Assembly: GCA_963974105.1 (NCBI GenBank)
Contig: CAXBBG010000001.1
Span: 124,001 to 188,000 of the forward strand
DNA from: UBA2136 sp963974105
GTDB lineage: Bacteria; Pseudomonadota; Alphaproteobacteria; UBA2136
Reading direction: 5' to 3'
DNA: 64,000 bases
The position numbers and the translations under genes were made by a program. Under the pieces are notes generated by a model. That model ran no database searches and was not told the origin of the DNA. It was given only the letters and a program-made list of their open reading frames with translations. This document shows positions 17,555 to 27,489 of this stretch, piece after piece; positions within the stretch are counted from its first letter, which is position 1, and each line of letters starts with the position of its first letter.

Positions 17555-18549
17555 TTTTTATTTTCCTTTATCAAAGCTGTAATAGGCACTAACTGTATAT
17601 TTTTATTTTTCAAACTATTCACCCATAATTTTATAACATCTGTCGTTTCATCATGCGGGTGACCAATTGCTATTGCATAACCTTTTGACTTTGCAATACG
17701 TTCTGTTTTTTCAAGGGCTTTTAGTATTTTAGAGCTTTCTATTTCATGGTCAAGAAAAACGTCCCTCTTTAAGAAAGGAATATCGAAATCCACAACCGTT
17801 TTCGGTGCTGCGCTATGCGCGGTTGTAATGCTATCTAAAAATATTAATTCTTTATTTTCAATCACCTTAAATACTTCAGCTAAACCATCCGCCCATTCAG
17901 TAAACTTAGATCCCATGTGGTTGTTGACACCAACAGCAAGTGGCAACAGGCTTTTAAGATTATCCTCGACAAGACCTGAAATATCTTCGAGTGGATATGA
18001 TGTATAAAGCGCGCCCTCGCCTGGATTGACAACATACCCGTCAGAACTTAGATGCGGCTCCATAGGTAAGTGTATCATAATTTCATGCCCTAGCTTGGAT
18101 GCTTCAGCTGAAAGCTCTCCCGTTGCTTCGCCATAAGGTAAAAATGCCAAAGTCACCGCTTTAGGCAATTCTCTTACAGAACGCGCCGAACGATCGGGCA
18201 CCACACCAACATCGTCAATCACAATAGCAATGTAGCTCATACCTTCTTTTAAAGAGGTTGGCTGAGCATTTTTTTGCCATGACTTAACATGTGTATTTTG
18301 TTTTTCAGCATCAATTAAAGTAATGGCATTCATGGTTGCACTTACCTCAAGCTGACTCATGGCCTCTTCTGGGGGGGCCATTTCATAAACAACTTCATAT
18401 GGCTTATGGTAAGAAAATTCTGATACAGTTGATTTTATATCAATCGTTTTATTTTTAATGTCATGAATATTGATCCACGCTACATAATAGGATGCAACCG
18501 CCAAAAAAATGGCAGCTGCAGTAACTATGTATATTTTAGAAAACTTCAA
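17551..18549 (-). CDS. Divergent polysaccharide deacetylase family protein (YibQ/DUF610)
   Basis: 332 aa with one N-terminal membrane anchor (about residues 7-27) and a periplasmic domain. YIAIVIDDVGVVPDRS, GHEIMIHLPMEP and AVGVNNHMGSKFTE match the divergent polysaccharide deacetylase family, a NodB-like fold whose substrate is unknown. The 3' half keeps FLDSITTAHS and AIGHPHDETTDVI. No ATG is available in frame near the anchor; the start appears to be TTG at 18549, 4 bp after the ctpA stop. The gene is coupled with ctpA and rppH. Confidence 0.88.
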   Translation of the reverse strand: MKFSKIYIVTAAAIFLAVASYYVAWINIHDIKNKTIDIKSTVSEFSYHKPYEVVYEMAPPEEAMSQLEVSATMNAITLIDAEKQNTHVKSWQKNAQPTSLKEGMSYIAIVIDDVGVVPDRSARSVRELPKAVTLAFLPYGEATGELSAEASKLGHEIMIHLPMEPHLSSDGYVVNPGEGALYTSYPLEDISGLVEDNLKSLLPLAVGVNNHMGSKFTEWADGLAEVFKVIENKELIFLDSITTAHSAAPKTVVDFDIPFLKRDVFLDHEIESSKILKALEKTERIAKSKGYAIAIGHPHDETTDVIKLWVNSLKNKNIQLVPITALIKENKK

Positions 18550-18553
18550 GGGA

Positions 18554-19888
18554 CTAACGTTTCGCCTCAGACCAAATACTCAAGGCCTTAACCATACCAA
18601 TGGCACGTTGTAGCTGATAGTCCTTTTGGCGACGCTCTAGCTTCTTCTCATCTTCAATTTTTTGCTTCACTTCTTTACGTTTTTTCAGGTCATTTTTAGC
18701 GTCTTTACTCTTATCAATAACATCATCTGGCAATTCAATGTGTCCCTTAAGAGCGGCCTCACCAAAGCTTTCATCTCCTGTTTCAATCTCTTCAATCTTA
18801 GCAGGTTTCACAACAACATCAGGTTTAATTCCCTCTGCCTGAATTGAACGACCTGAAGGCGTGTAATATAAAGCCGTTGTTAAACGCATACCGTTACCAC
18901 CTGGCAAAGGCATAACAGTTTGCACACTTCCTTTACCAAAGCTTGTTGTACCAATAACAACTGCACGTTTGTGATCTTGCAGTGCACCCGCAACAATTTC
19001 AGATGCTGAAGCACTCCCCTTGTTTACAATCACAACAATTGGTTTACCATCTAAAATATCGCCGCTTTTAGCATTAAATTCTTGGTTTTGGTTAGACACA
19101 CGACCTTTAGTTGATACAATCTGCCCTTTTTCTAAAAAGATGTCGGCTGCTGCAACTGCTTGCGTTAACAAACCACCTGGGTTGTTACGCAAATCAAGCA
19201 CAAGTCCTGTTAATGGCTTACTATCATTTTCTTTCACCATCTCTTTAATTGCCTTTTCAACATCGTCGCCAACCATAGCATTAAATGTTGTAATACGCAC
19301 ATAACCTACACCATCAGCTTCTAGGTGCGACTTCACAGGTGTAACTTTAATTTTGTCACGTACAATTACAACGTCAAAAGCTTTCTTTTCACTTTCACGG
19401 AAAACCTTAATAGTAATCTTTGTTCCTACTTTACCACGCATTTTGTCTACCGCTTCGCCAAGAGTTTGCCCTTGCACGTCTTCACCATCAATTTTTATAA
19501 TAAAATCTCCAGGTTCTAATCCTGCCTCTGCTGCGGGGGTATCGTCAATCGGAGAAACAACTTTTACAACACCACGTTCCATCGTCACTTCAATACCAAG
19601 ACCGCCAAATTCACCGCTGGTTTGCTCACGCATATCTTCGTAACTATCTTTTGCCATGTATGATGAATGCGGGTCCAAAGAAACAAGCATACCGTTAATG
19701 GCAGCTTCTAAAACTTCTGTATCCGTAACTTCTTCTACATAACTCGACTTAATACGTTCAAATACGTTCGCCAAGATATCTAGCTTTTCGTAAGCTTCTT
19801 CACTCAACGCAAAAGCACTTGAAGGTAAAAGCCCACAGATTAAAGCGGCTGTAAGAGATAAAGAAATTATTGTTTTTTTCATAGACAT
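18554..19888 (-). CDS. ctpA: C-terminal processing protease CtpA (S41 family)
   Basis: About 444 aa with a signal peptide (MSMKKTIISLSLTAALICG), then a PDZ domain (GGLGIEVTMERGVVKVVSP...GLEPGDFIIKIDGE) and the S41 protease domain. The catalytic Ser is in NKGSASASEIVAGAL and the Lys in TSFGKGSVQTVMPL. A charged C-terminal tail (KKRKEVKQKIEDEKKLERR) follows. This periplasmic Ser/Lys protease trims proteins at the C-terminus and is linked to envelope and peptidoglycan hydrolase control. The ATG at 19888 gives a normal signal peptide; an ATG at 19927 would add a basic 13-residue leader. Confidence 0.94.
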   Translation of the reverse strand: MSMKKTIISLSLTAALICGLLPSSAFALSEEAYEKLDILANVFERIKSSYVEEVTDTEVLEAAINGMLVSLDPHSSYMAKDSYEDMREQTSGEFGGLGIEVTMERGVVKVVSPIDDTPAAEAGLEPGDFIIKIDGEDVQGQTLGEAVDKMRGKVGTKITIKVFRESEKKAFDVVIVRDKIKVTPVKSHLEADGVGYVRITTFNAMVGDDVEKAIKEMVKENDSKPLTGLVLDLRNNPGGLLTQAVAAADIFLEKGQIVSTKGRVSNQNQEFNAKSGDILDGKPIVVIVNKGSASASEIVAGALQDHKRAVVIGTTSFGKGSVQTVMPLPGGNGMRLTTALYYTPSGRSIQAEGIKPDVVVKPAKIEEIETGDESFGEAALKGHIELPDDVIDKSKDAKNDLKKRKEVKQKIEDEKKLERRQKDYQLQRAIGMVKALSIWSEAKR

Positions 19889-20043
19889 TTTTCGTTTCTT
19901 TTTATGTTTTATTATTACGCTGTACATTAAGACAACCCATGTTAATACCCTTTAATAAAGAGCATCGATAAAATTTTAATTAGTTTACATCAATTCATAT
20001 GCAAGACAAAGGCCAAATAATAAAAACACCCGCCTAGACAGGC

Positions 20044-21135
20044 TTATTTTTGAGCTAAATAGCTCGCTGGATTTACAGTTTTACCATTTTTACGTATTTC
20101 CAAATAAAGTTCTGGCTTACTTTCATTTGGCATCAATCCAATTTTTTTACCTGCGAATAAGAAATCACCAACCTCTTTAGAACTTCCATTCATACCGCTA
20201 TACAATGAATTACTGCCATCAGCATGTTCTAAAATAACAATATAGCCATACTCACGGAAACGATCACTGTAAATCACACGGCCATCTTTAATGGCCGTCA
20301 CAGGCTCACTTGCTGTGCTTTCGATTGTAATACCATGCGCACGGACGCCATTTTTATCTTTTTCATTATAAGACCTTACTACCTTACCTTGAACGGGCAA
20401 AATTTCATGAACAGCCCTTACCTTTGGCATGTAAATATCAGATTTTTTATAATTTTTTAACAGCGCACTCAAACTTTCTTTTTGTTTCATATCATGCGCC
20501 TTTTTAAGAAGATCAGCCTTTTGGTCATCATCAGCAGCGAGCAACATAATTTGCTTATCAAACAAGCCTTCTAAACGCTTCTTCTCCTCAATACGCTGAC
20601 CACGTAAAGCCTCTGTTTTTTGGACAGCTTCCTTACGTTTTGTTATAATATCTTGAAGCTCATAAATATCTTCGCGACCTTTGGATATTTGTCCTGTTAG
20701 AGACTTACGCCCCCCTTCAACAACACCTTTACGGTTATGCGCTGCACGCAACGAAGACGCAGCCGCCATAGCTTCGACAGGCATACGTTCAAGCCTTGCG
20801 ATTGCTACCGCCGTTTCATTAAAAGCGCTCAACTTGACACTTAAGCGCTGCCTTGCAAGCGCCTCTTTCTTATCTAAATCCTCCACTTCAGCCTGCAAGG
20901 TTTTCATATCCTCACTCATCACCAAAATTTTCTCATCTAGTTTTAAAATTTTATCTTGCAAACTCTTGGCTTCATTCTCACGTTTTTTAATACGTGCTTG
21001 CCTTTGTTTATCAACTTCAATACGCTCTAATTCTTTTGCTTTTTCTAGTTTGATTTCTGCAGATGTTTTAACTGTCCCTGCCAACGCAAAAACAGGCATA
21101 CACAGCATTAAAACACATAAAAAAACTATACGCAC
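20044..21135 (-). CDS. envC: EnvC-like murein hydrolase activator (coiled coil plus degenerate LytM/M23 domain)
   Basis: About 363 aa with a signal peptide, a long coiled-coil region (about residues 25-230, rich in K/E/Q/L heptads) and a C-terminal LytM domain. The zinc-binding motifs of active M23 enzymes are not intact: AHGITIESTASEP lacks the HxxxD aspartate, and LYLEIRKNGKTVNP replaces the HxH pattern. That is the pattern of EnvC, an activator of amidases at the septum. A GTG at 21135 with AAGGA 7 bases upstream is preferred over a TTG at 21150 that overlaps gpmI. It lies between gpmI and ctpA. Confidence 0.87.
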   Translation of the reverse strand: MRIVFLCVLMLCMPVFALAGTVKTSAEIKLEKAKELERIEVDKQRQARIKKRENEAKSLQDKILKLDEKILVMSEDMKTLQAEVEDLDKKEALARQRLSVKLSAFNETAVAIARLERMPVEAMAAASSLRAAHNRKGVVEGGRKSLTGQISKGREDIYELQDIITKRKEAVQKTEALRGQRIEEKKRLEGLFDKQIMLLAADDDQKADLLKKAHDMKQKESLSALLKNYKKSDIYMPKVRAVHEILPVQGKVVRSYNEKDKNGVRAHGITIESTASEPVTAIKDGRVIYSDRFREYGYIVILEHADGSNSLYSGMNGSSKEVGDFLFAGKKIGLMPNESKPELYLEIRKNGKTVNPASYLAQK

Positions 21136-21139
21136 AAAA

Positions 21140-22696
21140 CTATCCTTCAATCTTCTCTAATAAATTATTACCTGTCATTTGCACAGGCTTTTCAATCCCC
21201 AATAAATAAAGAACTGTAGGCGCCACGTCTTTCAAACTGCCATTTTTAGCCTTATATCCTCTACGCCCCACGTAAATAAAAGGAACTGGGTTTAATGTAT
21301 GTGACGTGCATATACCGCCATCGGCTGTAAGCATTTCTTCACAATTCCCATGATCGGCAATTAATACCATTTCACCATCTGCACTTTCAAGTGACAGTAA
21401 AATTTTTGACAAACACGTATCAATATATTCGACAGCTTCAATAGAAGCTTCTAAGCTGCCACTATGCCCAACTTGGTCGCCATTGGCAATGTTTAGAACA
21501 ATTAAATCAAAGCCACCAGCCGTTATGGCATTTTCAAGCGCTTCTGTCACCTTGCTTAAAGACATACGTGGCTCTAAGTCATACGTCTTCACTTTAGGAG
21601 AAGGAATAACCACACGCTCTTCATTTTCAAAAGGCTTTTCAAGGCCGCCATTCAAAAAGAATGTCACATGGGCATATTTTTCACTTTCAGCAATACGTAA
21701 TTGTTTCCCCCCTAAAGAAGCAACCACTTCGCCTAATGTGTTTTTAGGTTGTGTAGGCGGGAATAAGGTTATAACGAATGAGTTAAAGTTTTTATCATAT
21801 TCCGTCATACAGGTGAGATGAACATTTAGTTTATGCGGACGCTTAAACCCTTTAAATTCATCATCAATAAAAGCATGAACCAATTCACGCATGCGATCTG
21901 CTCTAAAATTAAAAAGAAAAACGCTATCACCGCCTTCTATAATCGAAGAAATATCATTTGGTAATTTAAAAGCTGTCGGTTCTATAAACTCATCAGATTT
22001 TACAGACGGATATTGATTTTCAATCTCCTCAACAACCCCACATTCTGAATAATTGCGTGCCGACTGGGTATAAAGATTAAAGGCTCTTTCTAACCTGTCC
22101 CAGTTATTATCTCTGTCCATGGCATAAAATCGCCCACAAATATCAGCCAGATGGACATTATCAAGCCCCTTCACACGCTCTAAAAACGCTTTAACCTGTT
22201 TACTCCCAGCCTGAGGCTGCGTATCACGGCCATCTAAAATTGCATGGATAATAATCGGTTTACCCAAAGTCTGTAATTTTTCACATAACAATGCCAAGTG
22301 ATCAGTATGGCTATGCACACCACCATCGCTTAACATTCCTATCAAGTGGATTTGATTAGATTTTTTTGCCTGTTCAATAGATATTTCCCAATTGGGAAAA
22401 GCCTGCATATCACCTTTTAAGCCCTCACGCACAAGATCAAGACTTTGCAATACAGTGCGGCCACTTCCAATGGTCATATGCCCGACTTCGCTATTCCCCA
22501 TTTGACCCTTTGGCAAACCTACGGCTTCACCATGCGTGACAAGTTCACTGTGAGGAGATTGCGCCATACAACGGTCCAATGTTGGTGTATGTGCCAATTT
22601 AACTGCATTACCATCTGAAGATTCTCTTAAGCCGAAGCCATCAACAATGCATAAAAGCATAGGGCCTTTAAAGGCTTTTTTAATATTATTTTTCAT
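21140..22696 (-). CDS. gpmI: 2,3-bisphosphoglycerate-independent phosphoglycerate mutase GpmI
   Basis: About 518 aa (E. coli GpmM 514), a manganese enzyme that interconverts 3- and 2-phosphoglycerate. The active-site serine is in MGNSEVGHMTIGSGR. The metal ligands lie in NGDQVGHSGSLEA and LIADHGNCEEM, and DGRDTQP and RFYAMDRDNNWDR are family hallmarks. The ATG at 22696 has no clear Shine-Dalgarno. A TATAAT lies 7 bases upstream (22709-22704), so a leaderless transcript beginning at or next to the ATG is possible. An in-frame ATG at 22660 is the alternative start. Confidence 0.95.
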   Translation of the reverse strand: MKNNIKKAFKGPMLLCIVDGFGLRESSDGNAVKLAHTPTLDRCMAQSPHSELVTHGEAVGLPKGQMGNSEVGHMTIGSGRTVLQSLDLVREGLKGDMQAFPNWEISIEQAKKSNQIHLIGMLSDGGVHSHTDHLALLCEKLQTLGKPIIIHAILDGRDTQPQAGSKQVKAFLERVKGLDNVHLADICGRFYAMDRDNNWDRLERAFNLYTQSARNYSECGVVEEIENQYPSVKSDEFIEPTAFKLPNDISSIIEGGDSVFLFNFRADRMRELVHAFIDDEFKGFKRPHKLNVHLTCMTEYDKNFNSFVITLFPPTQPKNTLGEVVASLGGKQLRIAESEKYAHVTFFLNGGLEKPFENEERVVIPSPKVKTYDLEPRMSLSKVTEALENAITAGGFDLIVLNIANGDQVGHSGSLEASIEAVEYIDTCLSKILLSLESADGEMVLIADHGNCEEMLTADGGICTSHTLNPVPFIYVGRRGYKAKNGSLKDVAPTVLYLLGIEKPVQMTGNNLLEKIEG

Positions 22697-22851
22697 AAAG
22701 TATATTATATACAAAAACAGCAATAAAGATAAGTATAAAAATATATGTCAGGTAAATTTTTGACTATCTTTTTGTCGCATTCTATAATTTAATGGACTTA
22801 GGATTTAAAGTTTAATTTAAAACCATGAATAATAAATTATAAGAGATAAAA

Positions 22852-23238
22852 ATGGACGATAATTTTGACTTAAACGACATTGTAGATGTATCAAGCGACA
22901 GCGAATCAATACTTGAATCATTACTAGATGCTAAAAGCCACTTATTTTCACTTGCACATGAAAGTGATGAATCTTCACTTGAAGAAGTTTACAATATGTT
23001 AGAACAATTTCAAGAGAGCGGTTACGGTGTATTTGCCATTACTGAAGACGATTCGGTAGCCGACCCCATTGACAGCGACCCAAGAGCAGAGGAATTACTA
23101 GAATTAGCCTTAGAACGCCGCCGTGATGAAGGATTAAACATCCAAGCCACTCACGCTATTATTTCTACATGCGGGCATGTTTTTATAATCAATAGCAATA
23201 ATATTATACAATGCAACGTCGTACGTAATGTCGGTTAA
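22852..23238 (+). CDS. Hypothetical acidic protein, 128 aa
   Basis: Not recognised. Strongly acidic N-terminal two thirds (MDDNFDLNDIVDVSSDSESI and repeated Glu/Asp clusters), then a basic ELALERRRDEG helix and a hydrophobic C-terminus with one Cys (TCGHVFIINS). No signal peptide. GAGA lies upstream of the ATG. It stands alone between gpmI (divergent) and a terminator. Confidence 0.65.
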   Translation: MDDNFDLNDIVDVSSDSESILESLLDAKSHLFSLAHESDESSLEEVYNMLEQFQESGYGVFAITEDDSVADPIDSDPRAEELLELALERRRDEGLNIQATHAIISTCGHVFIINSNNIIQCNVVRNVG

Positions 23239-23249
23239 AGACAATACAT

Positions 23250-23280
23250 AAAAAAAGCCCTATTACGGGGCTTTTTTTAT
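23250..23280. terminator. Bidirectional intrinsic terminator
   Basis: Stem AAAGCCC/GGGGCTTT with loop TATTAC and T7, shared by the 128-aa gene and the convergent antiporter gene whose stop touches it. Confidence 0.88.
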
Positions 23281-25100
23281 TACGAATAAACAGGCGTCGA
23301 AGATTCAGACTCAACAGCCTCTGCTTTAATATAAGCAATAATAACATCACCGCGTATTGGTTTAAAATCCATATCAGATGTATGGAAGGTTACCTTGCCA
23401 TATTCATTAATAGACATCAATGGAATGCAATTTTCACCCTTTTGCTTAAGATAATCAGCATACGTAAATGTGTCACTAATGCGAGAACTCACAAACTTCC
23501 AATCCTTCGCATATTTTTGGCTAAATTTATCAAAAGACAATTCTTCTCCTACCAAAGTTTTACCACGCAATGTATTACTGTAAGCAGAAGGGTCATCTTC
23601 ATCTTCGGCCTCTCTGGCAATTTGTGCAATATTATCACGTCCAAATTCATGGGCATATTTAGCGCAAACTAAAGCGTTATAAGCCACACTATCCGTGAGA
23701 GCTAACAAATAAGAAAATTGATTAAACTCTAAATTATGCTCCGCACCATCATTTAAAATTTCACCATAATATGTCGGAATATCACCCACACGAATTGGAC
23801 GCAACCTATGCCAATTTGTGTCTGATATCATAACAGGTATATCACGTGATTTAATCACCTCAGCCAACTCAAATGCCATTGGAGATGCCCCAACAATTAA
23901 AATACCATTGTCTTTTTCAGCACAAAGATCTAAACGCTTCCCTAAGTATCGAATAGAGAAACCATGCAATACAACAGTTACAAAAACAACACCAAAACAA
24001 ATAGGCACTAAATGCACAGCATCTTCATAACCATAAGCAATCATAGATGGTGCAAATAACCCTGCTACTGCAACACATACAACCCCACGAGGTGCTATCC
24101 AACCAATTAGAATTTTTTCCTTTAAGGTTAAACCTGTACCCAAAGAAACGATCATGACCATAAGCGGCCGAACAACTACTAACAACACAAGAATAAATGC
24201 AATACTACGTGCATCAAGCCCTAAAATTTGATCAAGTTCTAACGTCGCAGTTAAGACGATAAAAACAGAAGAAACCAATAGCAGCGTCACTACTTCTTTA
24301 AATCTGCGTATTTCCTCTATAGAAGAAATTCGTAAATTACCGAGGGTCACACCAAGAACTGTTACAGCCACCAAACCAGCTTCTTCCTGCAAGTGGTTTG
24401 CAACCACATAGGATGCGATTACTGCCGTCAATATAACAGGGATTTTTAAAAACTCTGGAACATTTCCACGTTCAAAAATCCAAGCAATTACTCTTGCCAA
24501 AGCATAAGAAGCCAGTAAAACAATCAACGTATTACCAAAAAAGGCCGATACATTACCAGCTACCGAACCACTTTCACGAAATACTGTAAAATATTCAAAC
24601 GACAAGACAGCAAATAAGGCGCCTATGGGATCATTCACAATCCCCTCCCATTTTAGAACCGATCCCACACGCATATCTAAACGCGCTTGCTTTAAAAGCG
24701 GCATAATCACAGTTGGGCCCGTTACAACCATAATACCACCCAACAAGACTGAAACCTCCCAAGAGAGACCTGCTACAAAATGTGCCGATAAAGCCGTTAA
24801 TAGCCAAGTCAATGGCGCCCCCATTATCATGCGGTGAACAGCATGTCTGGTTTCCTTTAGATCTTGGAATTTTAAGCTTAAACCACCTTCAAATAAAATA
24901 ATAGCAATCGCGATCGATATAAAAGGCCTTAACATATCTGAAAAAACTACAGTTGGCTGAAAATAACCAGAAACAGGACCAACACCTAAACCAATAAAGA
25001 ATAACAATACAATTGCAGGTATTTTAAAGCGCCAAGCAATCCATTGAGCCGATACCCCTAACACCATTACCAAACAAATCGAACTGATAATATCTTCCAT
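23280..25100 (-). CDS. CPA1-type cation:proton antiporter with C-terminal regulatory domain
   Basis: 606 aa. Roughly twelve membrane segments fill residues 1-390. The transport core has LFEGGLSLKFQDL and VVTGPTVIMPLLKQ, and KWEGIVNDPIGALFAV carries the ND pair expected for electroneutral exchange. Residues ~400-600 form a soluble NAD-binding-like (TrkA-N type) domain beginning ILIVGASPMAFELAEVIKSR, as in NhaP2/KefC-like proteins. The likely role is Na+ or K+ export for pH and osmotic control; the ion cannot be fixed from sequence. Confidence 0.88.
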   Translation of the reverse strand: MEDIISSICLVMVLGVSAQWIAWRFKIPAIVLLFFIGLGVGPVSGYFQPTVVFSDMLRPFISIAIAIILFEGGLSLKFQDLKETRHAVHRMIMGAPLTWLLTALSAHFVAGLSWEVSVLLGGIMVVTGPTVIMPLLKQARLDMRVGSVLKWEGIVNDPIGALFAVLSFEYFTVFRESGSVAGNVSAFFGNTLIVLLASYALARVIAWIFERGNVPEFLKIPVILTAVIASYVVANHLQEEAGLVAVTVLGVTLGNLRISSIEEIRRFKEVVTLLLVSSVFIVLTATLELDQILGLDARSIAFILVLLVVVRPLMVMIVSLGTGLTLKEKILIGWIAPRGVVCVAVAGLFAPSMIAYGYEDAVHLVPICFGVVFVTVVLHGFSIRYLGKRLDLCAEKDNGILIVGASPMAFELAEVIKSRDIPVMISDTNWHRLRPIRVGDIPTYYGEILNDGAEHNLEFNQFSYLLALTDSVAYNALVCAKYAHEFGRDNIAQIAREAEDEDDPSAYSNTLRGKTLVGEELSFDKFSQKYAKDWKFVSSRISDTFTYADYLKQKGENCIPLMSINEYGKVTFHTSDMDFKPIRGDVIIAYIKAEAVESESSTPVYS

Positions 25101-25191
25101 AAAATTTAGCCCTTATTTTTATAATTAAATACCTGCCATATGAGCATGACAAGTTCATTTACGAAATGCAAGAAATTGGAATAAAGAAATT

Positions 25192-25770
25192 TTACTTTTG
25201 TGGTGCAAATACAAGTGCTAAATCACTCACAACACGCTTTTCTTCACCTGCTAAAACCATTGGCATTTTATCCGCCAAATGACGACATAAAATATCAAAA
25301 TCTACTGCTTCAGATTTAGAAAAATCGCTTAAAACATAAGAGGAAACCTTATTTTTATCCCCTGGGTGTCCCACCCCCAAACGCACGCGTATAAAGTCGG
25401 CTGTGCCCATGCATTGCTGAATAGATTTTAGACCATTATGCCCCCCATTACCCCCACCTAATTTAATACGTGTTTTTAATGGCGGCAAATCAAGCTCGTC
25501 ATGTATGACAATAATATTTTTAGGATCAATCTTAAAAAAATGCGCCGCAAGTTGTACAGACTGGCCACTTAAATTCATGAAGGTTTGCGGCTTTAAAAGA
25601 ATAATTTTTTCGCCATCAATAGCACCTTTTGAAATAACCCCTGAAAACTTTTCGACCCACGGAGAAAAAGAAAAGCGGCGGACAATTTCGTCCACCGCTT
25701 TAAAGCCTATATTATGACGTGTTTCTTCATATTTAGATCCTGGGTTACCAAGCCCTACAATAAGAAACAT
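25192..25770 (-). CDS. pth: Peptidyl-tRNA hydrolase
   Basis: 192 aa (E. coli 194). It releases peptides from peptidyl-tRNA that has dropped off ribosomes. Motifs: MFLIVGLGNPGSKYEETRHN with the catalytic His, LLKPQTFMNLSG, IIVIHDELDLPPLKTRIK and GGGNGGHNGLKSI. The open frame runs upstream into rplY, but the ATG at 25770 matches the family start exactly, has AAGG upstream and lies 13 bp after the rplY stop. The rplY-pth order is conserved. Confidence 0.96.
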   Translation of the reverse strand: MFLIVGLGNPGSKYEETRHNIGFKAVDEIVRRFSFSPWVEKFSGVISKGAIDGEKIILLKPQTFMNLSGQSVQLAAHFFKIDPKNIIVIHDELDLPPLKTRIKLGGGNGGHNGLKSIQQCMGTADFIRVRLGVGHPGDKNKVSSYVLSDFSKSEAVDFDILCRHLADKMPMVLAGEEKRVVSDLALVFAPQK

Positions 25771-25783
25771 ATCGAAAGCCTTC

Positions 25784-26440
25784 TTATTCTTCAGAATCGT
25801 TTGATGCCTCTTCGCCATCTGCACTTTCTTCTGCATCAGCAGCATCAGCAGCTTCGTCAGTTGCAGTGTTTGTTGTGCGAGAAGAAAGAACCGACGCAAC
25901 AGTAAAGTCACGGCCAGCAATTGACGGAGCAACACCATCTGGAAGTTCAATAGAAGAGAACTTAACTGCTTCACCAACACCAAGGTCAGCAATAGAAACC
26001 TGAAGGATGCTTGGAATAGAATCCGCACGGCAAAGAAGTTCAACTTCTGTACGCTGTAGAGATGGAATACCACCCAATTTAACACCAGCAGATTTTTCAA
26101 TATCGATCATTTCGATACGTACAGTTGCTTTAACAACGCGTTTCGCATCGTAACGTAGGAAGTCAACGTGTGTGATTTGGTCAGACACAGGGTCGCGCTG
26201 AATTTCACGAGGAAGAACTTTTTCAGTTTTACCTTCAATTAGAAGTTCTTGAGCAGAAGTCAAGAAACCACCGTGTTGAATAGCCATTTTCAAGCTATGA
26301 GCTGTTACAGCTACTTTTTTAGGCTCTTTACCAGAACCATAAACTACAGCAGGTACCATACCTTCATTACGCAAACGACGAGCGATCCCCTTACCGCCAT
26401 TTTCACGTACCTGTGTTTCCATTACATATACATCAGACAT
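25784..26440 (-). CDS. rplY: 50S ribosomal protein L25/general stress protein Ctc
   Basis: 218 aa. The N-terminal L25 domain binds 5S rRNA (VRENGGKGIARRLRNEGMVPAVVYG pattern, visible in shorter pieces) and the C-terminal CTC domain ends in a low-complexity Ala/Asp/Glu tail. This long form is usual in alphaproteobacteria. It is co-transcribed with pth. Confidence 0.95.
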   Translation of the reverse strand: MSDVYVMETQVRENGGKGIARRLRNEGMVPAVVYGSGKEPKKVAVTAHSLKMAIQHGGFLTSAQELLIEGKTEKVLPREIQRDPVSDQITHVDFLRYDAKRVVKATVRIEMIDIEKSAGVKLGGIPSLQRTEVELLCRADSIPSILQVSIADLGVGEAVKFSSIELPDGVAPSIAGRDFTVASVLSSRTTNTATDEAADAADAEESADGEEASNDSEE

Positions 26441-26564
26441 GTTTTCATTCTTTCATTTAATAAAATTAACAGATATCGACCTCCAAGGGTGTCGTATACC
26501 TACTCGGCAAAATAGGCAAATGCCGACTAAATGTCAAGCACAAACGTTGCCTATTCATACACTT

Positions 26565-26966
26565 CTAAGCAAGTTTTTCTGCCAAAGCCTTTAAAAATTC
26601 ATTTTTTATATTTTCACCATAAGCAATCGGCGTTGTTTTGCCCCATACAGGTGCAGGCCAAGCCGTGTCATTTTTAAAGCGTGCAATCACGTGTACATGT
26701 AACTGAGGCACCATATTCCCTAAAGCCGCCACGTTCATTTTATCAGCGCCTGTTATTTCTTGTAACACTTCACTTACTTTAGAAATCTCGACCATCAATA
26801 AAGCTTGATCCTCCGTAGACAAATCCGTTATTTCAACAATATCATTTTGACGCGGAACCAAAATAAGCCATGGGTAAGTTGTATCATTCATCAATAAGAC
26901 CTGACACAGTTCTAAATCACACACCTTATATGTATCCGCACTTAAGCGTTCATGTAGAACAAACAT
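26565..26966 (-). CDS. HIT-family protein (nucleotide hydrolase/transferase fold)
   Basis: 133 aa. The HIT active-site segment reads VPQLHVHVIARF: the first position of HxHxH is Gln while the catalytic and following His remain. LLMNDTTYPWLILVPRQND and the C-terminal WPAPVWG match a proteobacterial HIT subfamily. These proteins act on nucleoside phosphoramidates or dinucleotides; the substrate is unknown here. It is monocistronic and lies between rplY and the hemoglobin gene. Confidence 0.88.
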   Translation of the reverse strand: MFVLHERLSADTYKVCDLELCQVLLMNDTTYPWLILVPRQNDIVEITDLSTEDQALLMVEISKVSEVLQEITGADKMNVAALGNMVPQLHVHVIARFKNDTAWPAPVWGKTTPIAYGENIKNEFLKALAEKLA

Positions 26967-27099
26967 TCATTCATTTCCTTTCATATGATATTCAAACAAA
27001 TATTACCAAATGTAGCTTCAAATAACCACTATACGGTATATTTATTTCTAATATTATAATTTATAATGAAGCTACAAATAAAAAGAAAGAACCTTATTC

Positions 27100-27474
27100 A
27101 TGCCTGAAAACACACTATTTGAAAGACTTGGCGGCAAAGACGCCGTAGAAATTGCCGTTACAAAATTTTATGACCGCATTTTAGCTGACCCTGACCTCAT
27201 CCCCTTCTTCCAAGAAACAGATATGAAAAAACAGATGGGGAAACAGAGACTCTTCATGACCTATGCCTTTGGTGGCCTGCCAAATTACGATGGAGAAAGC
27301 CTAGAAAGAGCCCATGAAAAATCAAGAAAACAAGGACTAAACGAGAGTCATTTTAATAAAGTCGCAGGTCATTTAGTGGACACGCTTCATAGTATAAATG
27401 TGCCACCTTCAATGATTGACGAGGTAATTGCTATCGTCGCCCCTACCAAAGAAGCCATTATTGGCAAGCAATAA
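27100..27474 (+). CDS. Group 1 truncated hemoglobin
   Basis: 124 aa. TLFERLGGKDAVEIAVTKFY is the standard N-terminus, followed by FFQETDMKKQMGKQ, LFMTYAFGGLPNYDG and the proximal-His region LERAHEKSRKQGLNESHFN. The fold is a 2-on-2 globin that binds O2 or NO, and roles in NO detoxification or O2 sensing are known for the family. A long AT-rich inverted repeat follows the gene. Confidence 0.93.
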   Translation: MPENTLFERLGGKDAVEIAVTKFYDRILADPDLIPFFQETDMKKQMGKQRLFMTYAFGGLPNYDGESLERAHEKSRKQGLNESHFNKVAGHLVDTLHSINVPPSMIDEVIAIVAPTKEAIIGKQ

Positions 27475-27489
27475 CCATAAAATGATCAT

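Noticed and set aside
25771..26100. Long N-terminal extension of pth
   Set aside because: This is the rplY coding region read in another frame; pth has a canonical start at 25770.
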